DNA of 64,000 nucleotides from Setomelanomma holmii (Eukaryota > Ascomycota > Dothideomycetes > Pleosporales > Phaeosphaeriaceae): positions 1 through 64,000 of the forward strand of contig ML978274.1 in assembly GCA_010015745.1 (NCBI GenBank), in the 5' to 3' direction. Each line of letters opens with the position of its first letter. Within the stretch, counting starts at the first letter, position 1. Shown in pieces: positions 1 through 11,720 of this stretch. The translations under genes were made by a program, and so were the position numbers. The notes beneath the pieces were generated by a model. It worked only from the letters and a program-made list of their open reading frames with translations, did no database searches and was not told the origin of the DNA.

Positions 1-1
1 G

Positions 2-304
2 CGTACAGAGCGAGAGGCAGCTAAAGTGGTGCGGGAGAGAGAGAAGGAGAGACTAGCGGCAGAGAGAGCTAAAACTAAGCGCAAGAAACAGAAGGGAAGG
101 GAGGCTGCAGCCTCTCAAAAATCTCTACAATTATTCTAAAGAGGCAAGAGAGCAGCCTTGCAAAGGGCTAAGTCAAAGGCGAAGAGAGCGTGTTGTGCGC
201 AACCTGCGAAAGGTGGTGGTAGTGGTAGTGAGCCTACACGCCCACCCCCAACCAAAACTACCACTAGCGGCCGTAGTGTCCAGGTACCCACTAAATATTG
301 GTAG
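2..304 (+). pseudogene. C-terminal tail of a pogo/Fot1-like transposase, interrupted by an in-frame stop
   Basis: The frame enters from the left edge and reads a very basic, Lys/Arg/Glu-rich stretch, an in-frame TAA at 137-139, then continues in the same frame as another basic stretch and a Gly/Ser/Pro/Thr-rich end, stopping at TAG 302-304. A basic tail with a Pro/Thr-rich end, lying behind the DDE domain, is typical of fungal pogo-class (HTH-CENPB plus DDE) transposases. This family assignment rests on the tail alone, because the catalytic domain lies outside the window. The continuous frame on both sides of the TAA suggests a recent nonsense change; CAA to TAA would fit. No terminal inverted repeat can be defined because the other end is not visible. 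Flanking 305-543 repeats the words TACTGTGGG and CAGTAGAG but shows no gene. Confidence 0.6.
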
Positions 305-543
305 CCCAAACTGATCGCAAGCATCACTTTACTACTCCACCACAAAATCTCATGATAATATTTACTGTGGGTGGCAGTAGAGCTTCATTTTCTACTGTGG
401 GCAAATGGCGTTGGGGTGGCTCGCCTCACCGAGCGGCTCGTGTCGGCGATCGGTACAGTAGAGCGAGAGTTCTCGCGTTTCACCACCCCACTACACCCCA
501 CCTTTCATCACGACACCGCGATCGCTCGCGCACGACGCGAATA

Positions 544-1587
544 ATGGCCAATTTCCAGATCTTACCGACAGAGCTTCGCCTGGACATCTTAGAGTATGTG
601 GTCTGCTCTCTCGCATGGCTCGAACCGCCTGATGTTGAAGCGCTCGATCTCGACGAGTGGTACTACCCATCGCGTGTTCCAGCACGTCAAGTACACCCTG
701 TCCTATGGTTCGCTCGTCGGAAGTCACCAAAACATCTGCTTCGATCCTTGCTGTGTGTCAGCAAAGACTTCAAGGCGGACACAGATTATGTCTGGGAGGT
801 GCTCATCGAACCAGAACTCAAGCCACTAACCAGTATTACTGGTGTCGGCCACGGTATTCTTACGTACCGACCACTGACAGGCATATTAACGAAGTAGCTG
901 TGCCGGCCAAAGACCTTTGCAAAAAGTGATACAATTGAGGCTCGCGTACGCTCTTTTGATCATCGTTCAGTAGGGGACGGCGGAGTATGCTCTGTTGACC
1001 GCTTTGTTAACAACCGCATTCTATCACCGAGCGGATTCAATTTACTGAAATTTGGGCTGAACATGGCTTTGTATCAGCTTTATACAGGTTCCTTACCAGG
1101 TTTCGCGGATCTGCCCAGTGACGCCTTTGCGTCGATCACGAAATTGAAGATTGTCTTCGACACCACCCTTTCCAAAGACTTACATTGGGCGCACGCAAGT
1201 CCGATCCGATACAAAGACCCAGCCACAAGAGTGGCAATGTCCTTACACCCTTGCCACGATGCCACAGACCGTGATTCAATCTTCAACCCACGTGCAATGT
1301 TGCGACAGGACAATCGGATCACGTACATCCATTGTGCGATTTACATGGATCAGTCTCTCGTTAGAGATTTTTATGGTGACCAGGGAGGAATTGACCAAAA
1401 CATCGACTATTACCACAGCGTTCCCGTAGGCCCGCTCTGCGTAAATTGACCAGCGTTTTCGTTTGTTCAGGACCTGCAATTCTGTGCTGTCTTCAAGAAT
1501 GAAGGTGCGAACACTTCCAAGCCGAGACTGACGAAGAATCCAAGGACAGCGATGAAGAGGATGAAGAGAGTGAGGATGTCGAAGTAA
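544..1587 (+). pseudogene. F-box-like protein gene with an in-frame TAG
   Basis: The ATG at 544 opens a protein whose first residues carry an F-box-like helix (LPTELRLDILEYV, about residues 7-19). This is the usual N-terminal signature of expanded fungal F-box/SCF-adaptor-like proteins. The frame meets TAG at 895-897 and then stays open in the same frame to 1449, too long for chance. A 45-nt intron at 1426-1470 (GTAGGC...TTTGTTCAG) would extend it to TAA at 1585-1587. From 1503 to about 1717 a different frame gives an acidic Asp/Glu/Ser-rich stretch that looks more protein-like, so a frameshift near 1500 is also possible. A 54-nt intron ending exactly at the TAG would remove it, but its donor (GTCGGC) is poor. 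I call it an interrupted gene; no substrate can be proposed. Confidence 0.5.
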
Positions 1588-1789
1588 GCAACACCCAATT
1601 CGGTGACTCGCCCGCGTCTGCGACCGAGCACGAAAAGCTGGAAGCCATGTACCTTGGCTACATTCAAGCAGAGGATAGACGAAATGGTGACTCAACAAGC
1701 CGGCGGCATCTGGGCTAGATTCCAGTGGCGCAAGAAATCAACAATTCTGCCGACGAGTTTGCTCTATTATATGCTTCGACACTGGATCC

Positions 1790-3451
1790 CTACAAGATAT
1801 ATCGAAAGCCCTTATTATCAATTTCAGTCACATCATGCATCCCCGCCTCGACCGCGGCCTTCTCCTCTTCATCCGTCAAGCGTATTCCACTGGCACTCTT
1901 ACGGTCTCGCTTTTTATTCACACTCCACATATACACAAAGAGCACCAGCACAGCGCACAACTTGATGCTGTAGCCCACCAGCATCGCGATATATGCACTC
2001 TTGTATCCAGGTTTCTCGCTATCCTTGAACGTCTGTGGCCCGATGATGTTACCAACACAATATCCAGTGAAAAGCGCGGCGCCAGTGAGTTGCTTCTTGG
2101 TGTAGCCGGCAATGTTGGAAGATACGATTGTGAGCGACATACTAAACCCGAGACCCTGGAAATAGCACATCCAGAGGGCTACCAGGCGGCCCCATTTATT
2201 GGATGCGGGAAGTCCGACTAGTAGGCCTGCGCCAATGATGCAGATAATGTTGGCCACGGTCATGGTTATACAGCGCGAATTTGGGTAGTGTGTGCATATG
2301 AAACCGCCTGCGAGTAGAGACAGGAACTGCACTGCGCCGCCCGGGATCTGGAGGTATTGTGTACCGAGTGTGTCCACGCCGAAGGATTTGATGATGATAG
2401 AGGCGAACTGTTTGTTATCAGCGCAAAAGTCCCATACGAAAGTCCACAGGGAGGGAAAAGTACACTCGTCAATGCCGAATTCGGAATCTGCGCGCCCGTC
2501 GCCATAACAAACAAGATCCACGTTTTCGGGTCCTTGACCGTCTGCCACGCCTGATACTTTTTGAAATGGCTATTCTTCACTCCCTGCCTATTCCCACTAA
2601 CCCTCTCCACTGCCACAACACGTTCCCTCTCGCTCAAAAACTTCGCCGTGGTAGGTAAATCCGGCAAGAAGAGTAGAGTCGCAATACCCATAACCGTACT
2701 CGCACTTCCGAAAATTAGGAAGACGTACATCCACCTTGGTAATCCAGTCTTGATGTGACCGATCGCATACCCAATCAGTCCACCAAACATCGTCGCAATC
2801 CCATTCGTGCAGTAGTACGCCTCCAGCCTCAACGGTTGTTCTGCGGAGGTATACCACATGCTCATTATCAAAACAAACCTGCAGAGGTGAAGGTATGCAG
2901 TCAGCATATGTCTCACATGTACTTCGTACATCAACCGCTTACCCCGGATTCACCGTACTCTCCAACAACCCCAAGATGAAACGATTCGCAGCCGTCCCCG
3001 CGAAATTCGTACAAGCTGGCGTAGTCATCAGCACCACGCCCCAACCTAAGGTACAAAAGCCGAGAAATTTCGCCATCGGAAGACGCTGCAAAAGGTAGCC
3101 AGCGGGATATTGACCTGCCAGGTAGCCAAAGTAGAATATGCTGCCGAGCCACGAGTACCCATTTTTACCCAAGTGCGTGCCTTCGATGAAACCGAATGCG
3201 GAGGCGTAGTTGATGCCGTTCTTGTCGAGGTATTGGAGCAAGTATGTGAAGAATAAGATGGGTATGATGCGTGTGTCGATTTTGCGGAGGGTGCGTTTTG
3301 CTTCGGCGGGGTCGAGGAGGGTACCTTGGTTGTTTTTGTATGCTTCGTAGGTGTCGTCGAGTTGGGAAGATGTTTCGGAGGGGAGGATGGGTGAGTTTGG
3401 CGTTTGCGGATGGATTTCGAAATCCTTCTCAGTGTGTGGTTGGGACGTCAT
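1790..3451 (-). CDS. MFS transporter of the Dal5/allantoate permease (anion:cation symporter) family
   Basis: Three exons, 2943-3451, 2464-2878 and 1790-2407, give 513 aa; introns are 64 and 56 nt with canonical ends. The ATG at 3451 begins a short hydrophilic N-terminus and is preferred over upstream in-frame non-ATG codons. The protein has the 12-helix MFS layout. It shows the stretch around LGWGVVLMTTPACTNFAG and an RFILGLLES helix typical of fungal Dal5-like permeases, plus a central hydrophilic loop rich in Glu/Arg. The end FRYIL matches the common C-terminus of this family. Members import organic anions such as allantoate, nicotinate, pantothenate or dipeptides at the plasma membrane; the substrate here cannot be read from sequence. 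It is convergent with the interrupted F-box-like gene upstream. Confidence 0.9.
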
Positions 3452-4287
3452 TTTGAAGGCCTGGCATCGAGAAGCCCACGTCAAGGTTGTTTGGGTAGAG
3501 GTCAAGTCTTCTTGAACAACCCGACAGCCCCGTCGATGCTCCTCGGACGTCTTTCTAGCACCCATCGCTTGCAACGTCTCGAAGAAACGCACCTACATCA
3601 TACGGTACAATGCATGGAGATAACGGTATTACCCCAGCTATGCACCATTTCATGCACGAGCCCACGTCCCAAAGCCCTTGGACGACGTCTTGCCTTCGCT
3701 TGAAAGTGCTTACGACGACACAAGCTCGCTGCGTCATTGGCCTACGTATGTGGGGTTGCTGTGGTGTTGAGCACGACATCGAACGCCTGGTTGACGCGAG
3801 ATGTGGTGTGCAGGAACGGGCAGGGATCGGCGAGTGTAAGCAAGCGACGAACGTTAACAGAACTTCGAGGTCAGGAACATTGTCCTTTGATGCATACCTA
3901 CAACTACACTAAGAAGAAACGTATGTGTAACAAAATCCCATGGTATTTCCAACTTTGTAAAAAGGTGCCGAAGGGGGTATCTGGACAATGAATATGCGTG
4001 CGCAAAGTTGCTGAGACAAAAGGGAGAATGCAACATCGTCTTTGGGCTCTTCCTTCCACTTGTGGTTCATCTCGTTCCTCCACCTGCTGTTCTTCTCAGT
4101 TCTGCTTCATCCTTGGACTTCTTCGATTTCTTCTAATCTGGCCCTTCGCTGAGGGTGCCTCTCGCCTTCCGTCCTCGTCCATGTTTGTGAATGGCCCGTT
4201 CCTCGGGCTGGTGTGTTGAGACTCATGTTTGAAGCCTCGTTCGCTGTCGTACATGAACTGATAGGGTTGCATGGCTTTCGGAAATGC
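3452..4287. other. Intergenic: 5' side of the MFS gene and 3' side of ICE2
   Basis: About 840 nt without a supportable coding frame. The open frames here are short, overlap each other and lack family signatures. It should contain the MFS promoter and the ICE2 3' UTR. Confidence 0.6.
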
Positions 4288-5714
4288 TCAATCGGTCTTC
4301 CAGTGCCCAGTCAATCTGCCATCATCGTCAGGATTTGAAATCCTGAGTTCAATGGCATATAAGCCCATGGTGATGGCAAGATTAATCCAGCGCCAGGTGT
4401 TGTTGCCGACGTCACCACCTTGGCTTTTCCACCATTCGCCGGTCACAGCGCTGCCATCAGCGCCGTTGCCGCTGGCGAAGTGCTGCATGAGCAGACTTGT
4501 GTAGACTGCAATGATGATGCTCGGGCTGAACCAAGTCAGGAACCCGAGGATCTTGGAAGTCTCGTCATCATCATCGAGACTTGGTTCCTGCGATAATGCT
4601 CTAGCTCCACTTTCTCGAATGGCTGGGATGATACGTGCGGCTGCATACATGACAAAGACGCGATATGCGAGCGAGATGATGACGGAGGGAGTGATGGTCA
4701 TCACAGCGCCCACCATGAGGTTGTAGCCCGTGTGAATGATGGTGGGGAGGGAGCCAAGCGCGTGGAGGAGCGTAGTGTAGGACGCCATGATCAGGGGCGG
4801 CAAAGGTGGCAGCGCCGGCTCCGAGGACGCATTTTGTGCGGCCACCGTCCTCGGCGATGGCTGGTAGTCGGTGAAGATCTGGTAAATGCAGAGGGTGACA
4901 TAGGCGAACTGATACAATTAGCAGGCGGAGGGAGGGTTATCAGATAGACATACCAGAAGAGCAGATTCGACTGGATTCCCTCGTGCACTCGCGATTCCCC
5001 AGCCGCCAAGGAAGATGGCGGTTGTTATAGCTACGCCAATGAGAATGGCGTCGACATTGCTGATCTCTGGGAAGGTTGTGATGCGCCAGAGGAAGTAGAG
5101 GGACGCCGAAATGATAGAGGCTGAGGTTATCAGCAGACCGATCTGTTTGACTATCAGCACTTCATCTTCACTGCAATATCTGGCGTGGTCCGTACCATCC
5201 AGCTGTCGCCGCGCTCCCTATTGACGACCCATCTTGTGATTTGCCCAGCAGCCTGAATTACCAGCAAGCTGCAGAAGCCCTCTGCCATCTGGAATACTGG
5301 GGTGCTGTAGCGCAAAGTCTTGTCCCATGCGCCTATCGAGGCGCTCTGGAGGAGTCCCTGGCTACCGAAGATCCATTCATTCACGGTCTTGAAATCTGAT
5401 CTACTGCCTCCAAACGTGCGCTCCACCCAGCCTGAATTATTGCTTGCGTCGATGGAAAACTTGTTCAGGCTCCAGATCAACAAGGTCGGTATCGCCAGCC
5501 ATTGTGCCCATGCTATTATGTGGCAAAGTGCCCACCTAAATCGTGAGTGGTCCGGGGTTGCTAACCGAAGCGAGGAGTAGAGGAAGTAGTAGGTACTAAG
5601 GGACAGCGAGAAGGCGAGCCCACATGTCCGGCCTCCAATGTCGAAGGCCAACGGAATGGTGAATATGATTGCGCCCAGGAAGGTGGTCGACGAGAGCACT
5701 CTTGTGAGCCACAT
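4288..5714 (-). CDS. ICE2: Ice2 family ER membrane protein
   Basis: Exons 5196-5714, 4954-5142 and 4288-4908 encode 442 aa; introns of 53 and 45 nt have GTACGG/GTATGT donors and CTGATA/GCTAAT branch sites. The N-terminus (MWLTRVLSS, then IPLAFDIGGR, then GLAFSLSL) is the recognisable start of fungal Ice2 proteins. Hydrophobic segments follow along the whole length, consistent with a polytopic ER membrane protein of usual size. In yeast Ice2 acts in cortical ER inheritance, ER-plasma membrane tethering and control of phospholipid synthesis; the same role is inferred here. The last exon has an acidic loop (SLDDDDETSK) between membrane segments. Both splice joins preserve frame at phase 0. Confidence 0.88.
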
Positions 5715-6562
5715 CTGCGCCCGCCGTCCTCGCCAAGCTCGTGCTGGTACGAGCCCGGCTTCTGACGTGCAGTGGGCCTACTCGAGGGGTTCGACGCGCG
5801 CTGTGGACGCGCAGAGTGCGCGGAGGAGGTTGTGAAGGTTCACTCGAGGGCCGGAGAGCGACGTCGGAGGAGTGGTGGGACTGGACGAACTGCGTTGGGG
5901 CCTGTGGGTCGTGTTCTTGCTTTCGAACCGTGTTTCTTGGCGGGAAATCTATCTTCACGTGCAAGCGGTGCGATGCTCCACTGCAGCTCGAGCGCACACA
6001 ACAATCCCGGGCGATGTGCGAGGATGAAGCTTGATAAAGACGGATGAGGCTGCAGGCCAAAGGCAAGTTGCAGAGCAGCTGCGTCGATATCGATAGCCCC
6101 GTCAGGCACAGGTGGAAGTTATTGGGTGGTTGCGTGCTGTCGCGTGCTGGCAGCCGGGGTGGTGAAAGCTCCCGCACTCGAATTGGCGACTGGGACAAGG
6201 AAGAGGCTGAATGCGCAAGGACTCTAGGCGATGACGAGGTGTGAGTGAATGTCCAGCTCCCAGCAGCAACACGAGAGCCTAAATGGGCACTTTTGGCGGA
6301 AAAGAACAGGTTGCGGTGCGGTGAGGATTTCCAGATTGCCCTAATATTGCGTAGCGCCCGCATCGTTACAAGATCTTGCATGCGCCAAGCGACCCTTTGC
6401 GGCGGAATGGCTGCGAGTTAGCCCCACCGAACAAATCTCAAAAGCATCCATACCAGCAATTGTATGTTCGCGTGCAGGCCAGTTCTTCTTCGAGCTACGA
6501 GATCAAAACCGACCGCCTTTCGCTCCTTCACAGCCAGTATATTCACAGCTTCTATTAGAAAA
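5715..6562. other. Divergent promoter region between ICE2 and MYG1
   Basis: About 850 nt separating two divergently transcribed genes. Open frames are present on both strands but overlap antisense and lack motifs. No repeat or RNA gene was recognised. Confidence 0.6.
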
Positions 6563-7674
6563 ATGGCCACAGAAAACCCTTCCAAGAGACTCAAGACAGA
6601 TGCACCGCTCATTGGAACGCACAAGTAGGAGCATGGTACACTTCATATGACGCAGTACTAATGTTACTCAGTGGTCACTTCCACGCGGATGAGGCGCTTG
6701 CGGTTTCCATGTTGCGCCTGCTCTCCACCTACCGCGATTCGCAGCTCGTCCGCACGCGCGACCCTGAAGTCCTTGGCAAATGTCACACCGTTGTTGATGT
6801 AGGCGCAGAGTACGATGACAACTCCAAGCGGTACGACCACCACCAGCGCGGCTTCGACACTGTCTTCCCGGGCCACAACACCAAGCTATCTTCTGCCGGC
6901 TTGGTCTACCTGCACTTTGGCAAAGACATCATCTCGACCGTCACTGGGCTGCAGGGCCAAGATCGTGATATTCTGTTCGAGAAGCTGTACACCGATTTCA
7001 TTGAGGCCTTTGACGCGAACGACAATGGCATCAACGTCATCTCGGCCAAAGATCTGGAGAAGGCTGGTCTGGCGAAGCAGTTTGAGGATCGTGGCTTCAG
7101 CATCGCCAGTGTAGTCAACCGCTACAACTACGGCCCCAAGTCAGCAAATGCAGAGGAGACCAAGACGCCCGAGGCAAAGCAGGCGGAAGAGGACATGCGC
7201 TTTTCGAAGGCATCGCAGTTCGTGGGCGAGCAGTTTCTCATTGAGCTTACGGACCGCGCCAACTCGTGGCTTCCGGCACGTCACTCAGTCAAGCAGGCGT
7301 ACGACGCACGTCTGCAGTACGAACCCCAGGGCAGGATCCTGGTTCTACCCGAGGGCATGCCCTGGGCAGACCATCTCTACAACCTTGAGAAGGAATCGCC
7401 AATTCCCCATGGTGTTGCCCCACAGGTTCTTTATGTCCTCTTTCCTGAGGACAAGCCTGAGGGCAAGTGGCGCATTCGTGCAGTCAGCAAGGAGAATGGC
7501 GGCTTCGTGAACCGCAAAGACCTTCCCGACGCTTGGAAGGGCGTACGTGACGAACAATTAGACCAGGTGTCTGGCGTGCAAGGGTGTGTCTTTGTGCATG
7601 CTGCTGGCTTCATTGGCGGCAACAAGTCGTTTGATGGTGCATTGGCCATGGCGAAGAAGGCTTTGGAGTTGTAG
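6563..7674 (+). CDS. MYG1: MYG1 family exonuclease (UPF0160)
   Basis: Exon 1 (6563-6624) and exon 2 (6672-7674) join across a 47-nt intron with a TACTAAT branch site to give 354 aa. The join creates the family signature THNGHFHADEALA. Further hallmarks are RYDHHQRGF (DHH motif, metal binding) and SSAGLVYLHFG in the first 120 residues, and the C-terminal block with VFVHAAGFIGG. MYG1 is a DHH-like metal-dependent hydrolase; the human protein is described as a 3'-5' RNA exonuclease acting in nucleus/nucleolus and mitochondria, and the yeast homologue is non-essential. The N-terminal segment SKRLK could be a nuclear signal (inference). Length equals that of the family, and all metal-ligand motifs are present. 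Confidence 0.93.
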
Positions 7675-8720
7675 AGGAATGGTTTGAGGCTCGGTAGAGT
7701 GAGACAGAGCACCGCAACGGTGCTTTACCAGCATTTGCATGGGAGGCGTTCTGGCGCGTCATGCAAAAGTGATGATACCAAGCACAGAAAGTGTTTTCAG
7801 TCCATAGAACATGAGGATGCTGAACATGCATTATCTTTAAGAAGCTTACCAGCGGCGAAGAAATCATACATCTCCTTCGTATTGTGTGGAACCACGTAAG
7901 CATTCGTGATGACCCAAATCATCTCAGATGCGAGGCGCATTCTCACCAAAGCATCGTGCAGCCTCGTCCTCAACCCGTGACACCAAGCCTCATGCATCAC
8001 AACTCGTGCGAAGACCCTGCTTTTCCAACGCGGACCGAGCCTGTCATCCAGACAGCAACGTCAAAGTCCCCAACGTCGATTGGCGGAAAGACGGAGGTGG
8101 AGCGGGTATAAACGTCATACGGTAAGAATCGGGGCTGACTGGCAAACCAGGGCTGCGAGCGGCACACGACAGAATTACAAGGCTGCACCCATGCGGCTAA
8201 AGATCTGACAGAGGCTGGACTCCATGAACTTTCGTTGGCCGGATGCTGCTCGGAGGAGCCAGTTGTGGCGATGGTCTCGTAGATCTTGGGAGGTCTTGTG
8301 CGCACAGATGGATGCTGGGATGAGGAAGTAACCTTCACTTCTTCACGAGAGTCGTCTATCATATCAAAGCCTCTAGCACTCATCCCTTTCCCTTACCATT
8401 CACCGCACTCGCATGGAAAGTCTCGTTGCAGGGTATTGATAAGCGTGGGCATCCCGCACTTCCCCGATCGGCCGTTGAGCTTGCACCGGCACCCGGAACC
8501 GATTTCAGCTGGCCCGCGCTTGCTTTTTGCTCTTTACCGACATTTTCACAAGCACGCTCCCCTGCACCTCGACAACTCATCACCGCCCACCCACACCGCT
8601 ATCGTCAACTTACAAGCCTCGACGGCAGCGCCTTCTATCACCCATACGGAATCACGCTCGAAACCGACGCGAATAAAGCTCTACTACGAAGAAAAGTCCG
8701 CAAAGCGGCACACGATCATA
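7675..8720. other. Intergenic between MYG1 and the PRELI-family gene
   Basis: About 1.05 kb with only overlapping short frames of no family likeness. It holds the MYG1 3' UTR and the promoter and 5' leader of the next gene. Confidence 0.6.
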
Positions 8721-9435
8721 ATGAAGTACTTCCAACAGACAGTCAACTATGACTACTCGTGGGAGGAGGTCTCGACAAACAACTGGCAAAAATATGGGCC
8801 GTGGAACGAGAAGACACCACATGTTACCGCCGTCGACACGCTCAGTCGGACAGTGGACCCAGTCACGGGAATTGTAAGTAATGCCCGAAATCCTCACCAG
8901 CAACGCCCCGTCTCTCTCCCACCAATGCGATACACATCAATGCATAGACACGCCAAGGCCAATGCCAACAATCATCTAGCTCCGATCAGAACGCCTCATC
9001 ACTTGCAAGCAAAGCGCGCCAAAGTGGATAACCTCGATCCTCGGAGGCCAAGACACATCCATGGTCTACGAGACCTCGTACGTCGACCCTGTCGCGAAGA
9101 AGCTCACGCTCTGCTCCATGAATGTGACCATGGCCGATCTCCTCAACGTCCGCGAAACCTGCACATATCAACCCGCCGCCTCATCAACCGACTCAACACC
9201 ACGCACAACATTCACACAAAGAGCCGAGATCACAGCACTGTGCGGAGGCTGGCAGAAGATTAAGGAGCGCATCGAGCAATTCACAGTCGAGCGCTTCCAG
9301 CAAAACGCGGCGAGGGGCAAGGAGGGGTTCGAGATGGTGCTCGAGAGAGCGCGACAAGTTTTCGAGGAGCAGAAACAGCTTCTGCAGCTGCAGCAGGACA
9401 GCCAGATTCTGCGACAGGTGCAGGCCAAGATATGA
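8721..9435 (+). CDS. UPS2: PRELI/MSF1 (Ups2/SLMO-type) mitochondrial lipid transfer protein
   Basis: Exons 8721-8873 and 8980-9435 (106-nt intron, GTAAGT donor, CTAG acceptor) encode 202 aa. The start MKYFQ, the block HVTAVDTLSR, the block ERLITCKQSAPKWI and the later GFEMVLERAR match the PRELI/MSF1 domain. They are closer to the yeast Ups2/Ups3 and animal SLMO branch (MKxFQ start, ERLIT...PKWI) than to Ups1. Such proteins work in the mitochondrial intermembrane space as complexes with Mdm35; Ups2 moves phosphatidylserine toward the inner membrane for phosphatidylethanolamine synthesis. The C-terminus is a charged amphipathic helix rich in Gln/Glu. Assignment to Ups2 rather than Ups3 is from motif likeness only. 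Confidence 0.88.
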
Positions 9436-10464
9436 GGTGCTTCTGATATGCACAAGTCGTCTCACAATCCTCTACGATGAACGATCGATCCTTGTCGCGA
9501 TCCTCGCTCGACTCCACGACCGACTCGAGGCCAGTGATCCTTATCCACACTTGCAGCCCACCAGCTCCCAGCTCTGGATATCTCCACTTCTGTAAATACA
9601 CAGCATTTGAGCGTTCCCGCTACCTTTTGCATTTCAACAGTCAATCTTTTCACGGCGTTTTGAATGCATGGGCCTGGCGTTGCATACCCTTGCTCGTTTG
9701 AGCATAGACGCATATACGCCGAATCATCATGCCGTAAACGATAGAAACGGTTGCATTACTAGAGCTAGAAGGACGAGTAGTAGAAGAAGAGGTGGAAGAA
9801 GAAGAATTAAGTTTTGGATTAGAGTAACTGTATAATGGTACTCATTTCTCATTCCGCAGACGTTTGTTTTTTTGGTGCATATGATGCTCCGTGATGATGA
9901 CAGCTCCTGTCCTGCGATTGACGTACGTGCTGCTCGCGCTCAGAACCTGGTGAAATAGAGCTTGTCTAGTGATTTGATGCGAGTTCGCCTTATGGTGACT
10001 TGGCTGAACCGATATGATAGGAGACAGTTCATTAAAGAAAGGAACAAAATCAATCACGGTCTGACGTGTACATGTTCTTGTAGCGGTTCCCGCAAAGTTC
10101 TACTATAATCATATCGCAAAGAGATACATATGATCGAGCATCTTCCGCAACCGGGAAGATATTCGCAGTTCCACTCCAGCAAGCATTCCACGTCAACACT
10201 CGTTCGCTTCGTGAACGAGCCGCTCCTATCAGACTACTCAGAAGCCCACAACATCCACATAATCACTACATGCGCCCGTGAGAAGCAGTACCTGCAATGG
10301 ACAAATGCACCTGATTTCCATGGATCCGCATCATCTTGCTCTGTTGTGGAGCCGTTCCTGTTAGTGGAAATGCCACCGCATCTAGCCGAGCATATGATGG
10401 TTGGGAATGCGCATGGTGAGGTGGACCCGGCGTATAAACAAGTGGAGAGATCTCATGATGGGGA

Positions 10465-10740
10465 TGGAGCGGCGTGTGCGTGTAGTGAAGTTGTGGCCAT
10501 TCTTCATATTGCTGAGGCAGTGTGCATGAGAGCTGTGTGGAGTGAACTGGATGCGATTTAGAAAAGGGCGTGGACGCCCCATGGTTGGCATAGAGCGGGC
10601 GTGTGGTGAAGCTGAGGCTGCTCTTCATATCGCTGGGGCAGTACGTACGAGGGTTGCGCAGGGTGAGGTTGAGGTAGCAGCTGTCGAAGTGGACGTCGAT
10701 GCTGAGATGGCGTTTGCAGTGAATGTGGTGACTGGCCGGC
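10465..10740. repeat. Diverged tandem repeat, period about 121 bp
   Basis: The words around TCTTCATAT, GCTG.GGCAGT and the preceding GCGTG..GTGAAG recur at an offset of 121 bp (for example 10501 and 10622), with a fainter third copy upstream near 10381. Because 121 is not a multiple of three, the related minus-strand peptides (LPQRYEEQPQLHH and LPQQYEEWPQLHY) fall in different frames. Either this is a non-coding tandem duplication or a coding repeat whose frame has decayed. Confidence 0.5.
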
Positions 10741-11181
10741 CGCTCGCTGTGGCGCATCGTAGGCATAGCGGTTGTCAGTTAAACGTCCCGACACCATTAT
10801 GCATCATGTACAGCCAGAGGTGTCTGTGTTGAAGGCTTCAAAGTTGTCGAGTGGGGTTGTTGTGATCAGGGTAGATGCGTTTGACCGCATCGTGACTGCC
10901 GTCGCTGTGCTCTAAAGTCAAGATCGCGCCTTCTCTATCAATTTTCGATGCATTGTATGGTACCAGCTGATCGACTCGTGATGAGAACAGAGATGATGCT
11001 CATGGTATATCTCGACGGTGTGCAAGGATTGATCAGATGGTATATTGCATGCTGCGAGACTCAGTCCTTGCGAAAAAGTCTTCTAACTTTTGTTATGTTG
11101 CAGGTACTCATATTTCTTATAACGATCGTGGTGAACATGTCTCGCAGTATGTGACTCCCTCAGCGTCGGTGTGCATAGCTT

Positions 11182-11371
11182 CGTAGCACAAGGAGCACTC
11201 ATTTTAGAGTCGTTCTTGGCTTTTCTGAATGCATTCACGAGAGTACGTTGCATAGATGCTGAGAAGATGCTCATGGATCATGGAGCACTCGCTTTTACCT
11301 CCCTTCGGGCTTCTCGAATTGCATTAACGAAAGTATGTCGAATTGGCGCAGATAATTTCCTCATGGATGGG
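11182..11371 (+). repeat. Two-copy 90-bp tandem repeat that keeps the reading frame
   Basis: GGAGCACTC begins at 11192 and again at 11282, and the shared words GAAT.GCATT.ACGA.AGTA and CTCATGGAT keep the 90-bp offset. In the plus frame starting 11171 this reads as two related 30-residue units (GALILESFLAFLNAF... and GALAFTSLRASRIAL...). The frame ends at 11464 after 97 codons. The upstream context has no clear start or gene, so whether it is translated is unknown. Confidence 0.55.
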
Positions 11372-11620
11372 AAAGGCGTGCAGGCCCGCGAGACAACAGG
11401 TGATGTCTTTTCCATACATACTCTTGCTGTACTTGATTGGCGAGATAGCACGTGGACATTGTGACGAGTTTGTGCTGTATTTGCGCCGGAATGAGTACAG
11501 CCCTGTGAAGCGTACAGCGAATGGACCTGATTGTCGTCATGTTGGGTGGTTGGGAAGCTGGTGGGTGTTATTGTAGTCGCGAGGCTATCTTGCATCAAGT
11601 GGTGTCACTGACATGCTTTA

Positions 11621-11720
11621 GGTGATTTGACACGCTTCGTGCAGAATAGACTTCTTCTGTGCATACAAGGCGTAGTTTGATATGCTTCATGTAGAAAAGG
11701 CTTCTTGTGCAGTCGTAGAA
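11621..11720. repeat. Two-copy 50-bp tandem repeat differing largely by transitions
   Basis: TTTGACACGCTTCGTGCAGA (from 11626) recurs 50 bp later as TTTGATATGCTTCATGTAGA (from 11676). The differences in this part are C to T and G to A, several in CpA or CpG context. The remainder of the units, with CTTCTT and GTGCA words, is also alike. Confidence 0.6.

Noticed and set aside
10130..10561. 143-codon plus-strand open frame
   Set aside because: It overlaps the 121-bp repeat and antisense frames, and has no domain or codon-level support.
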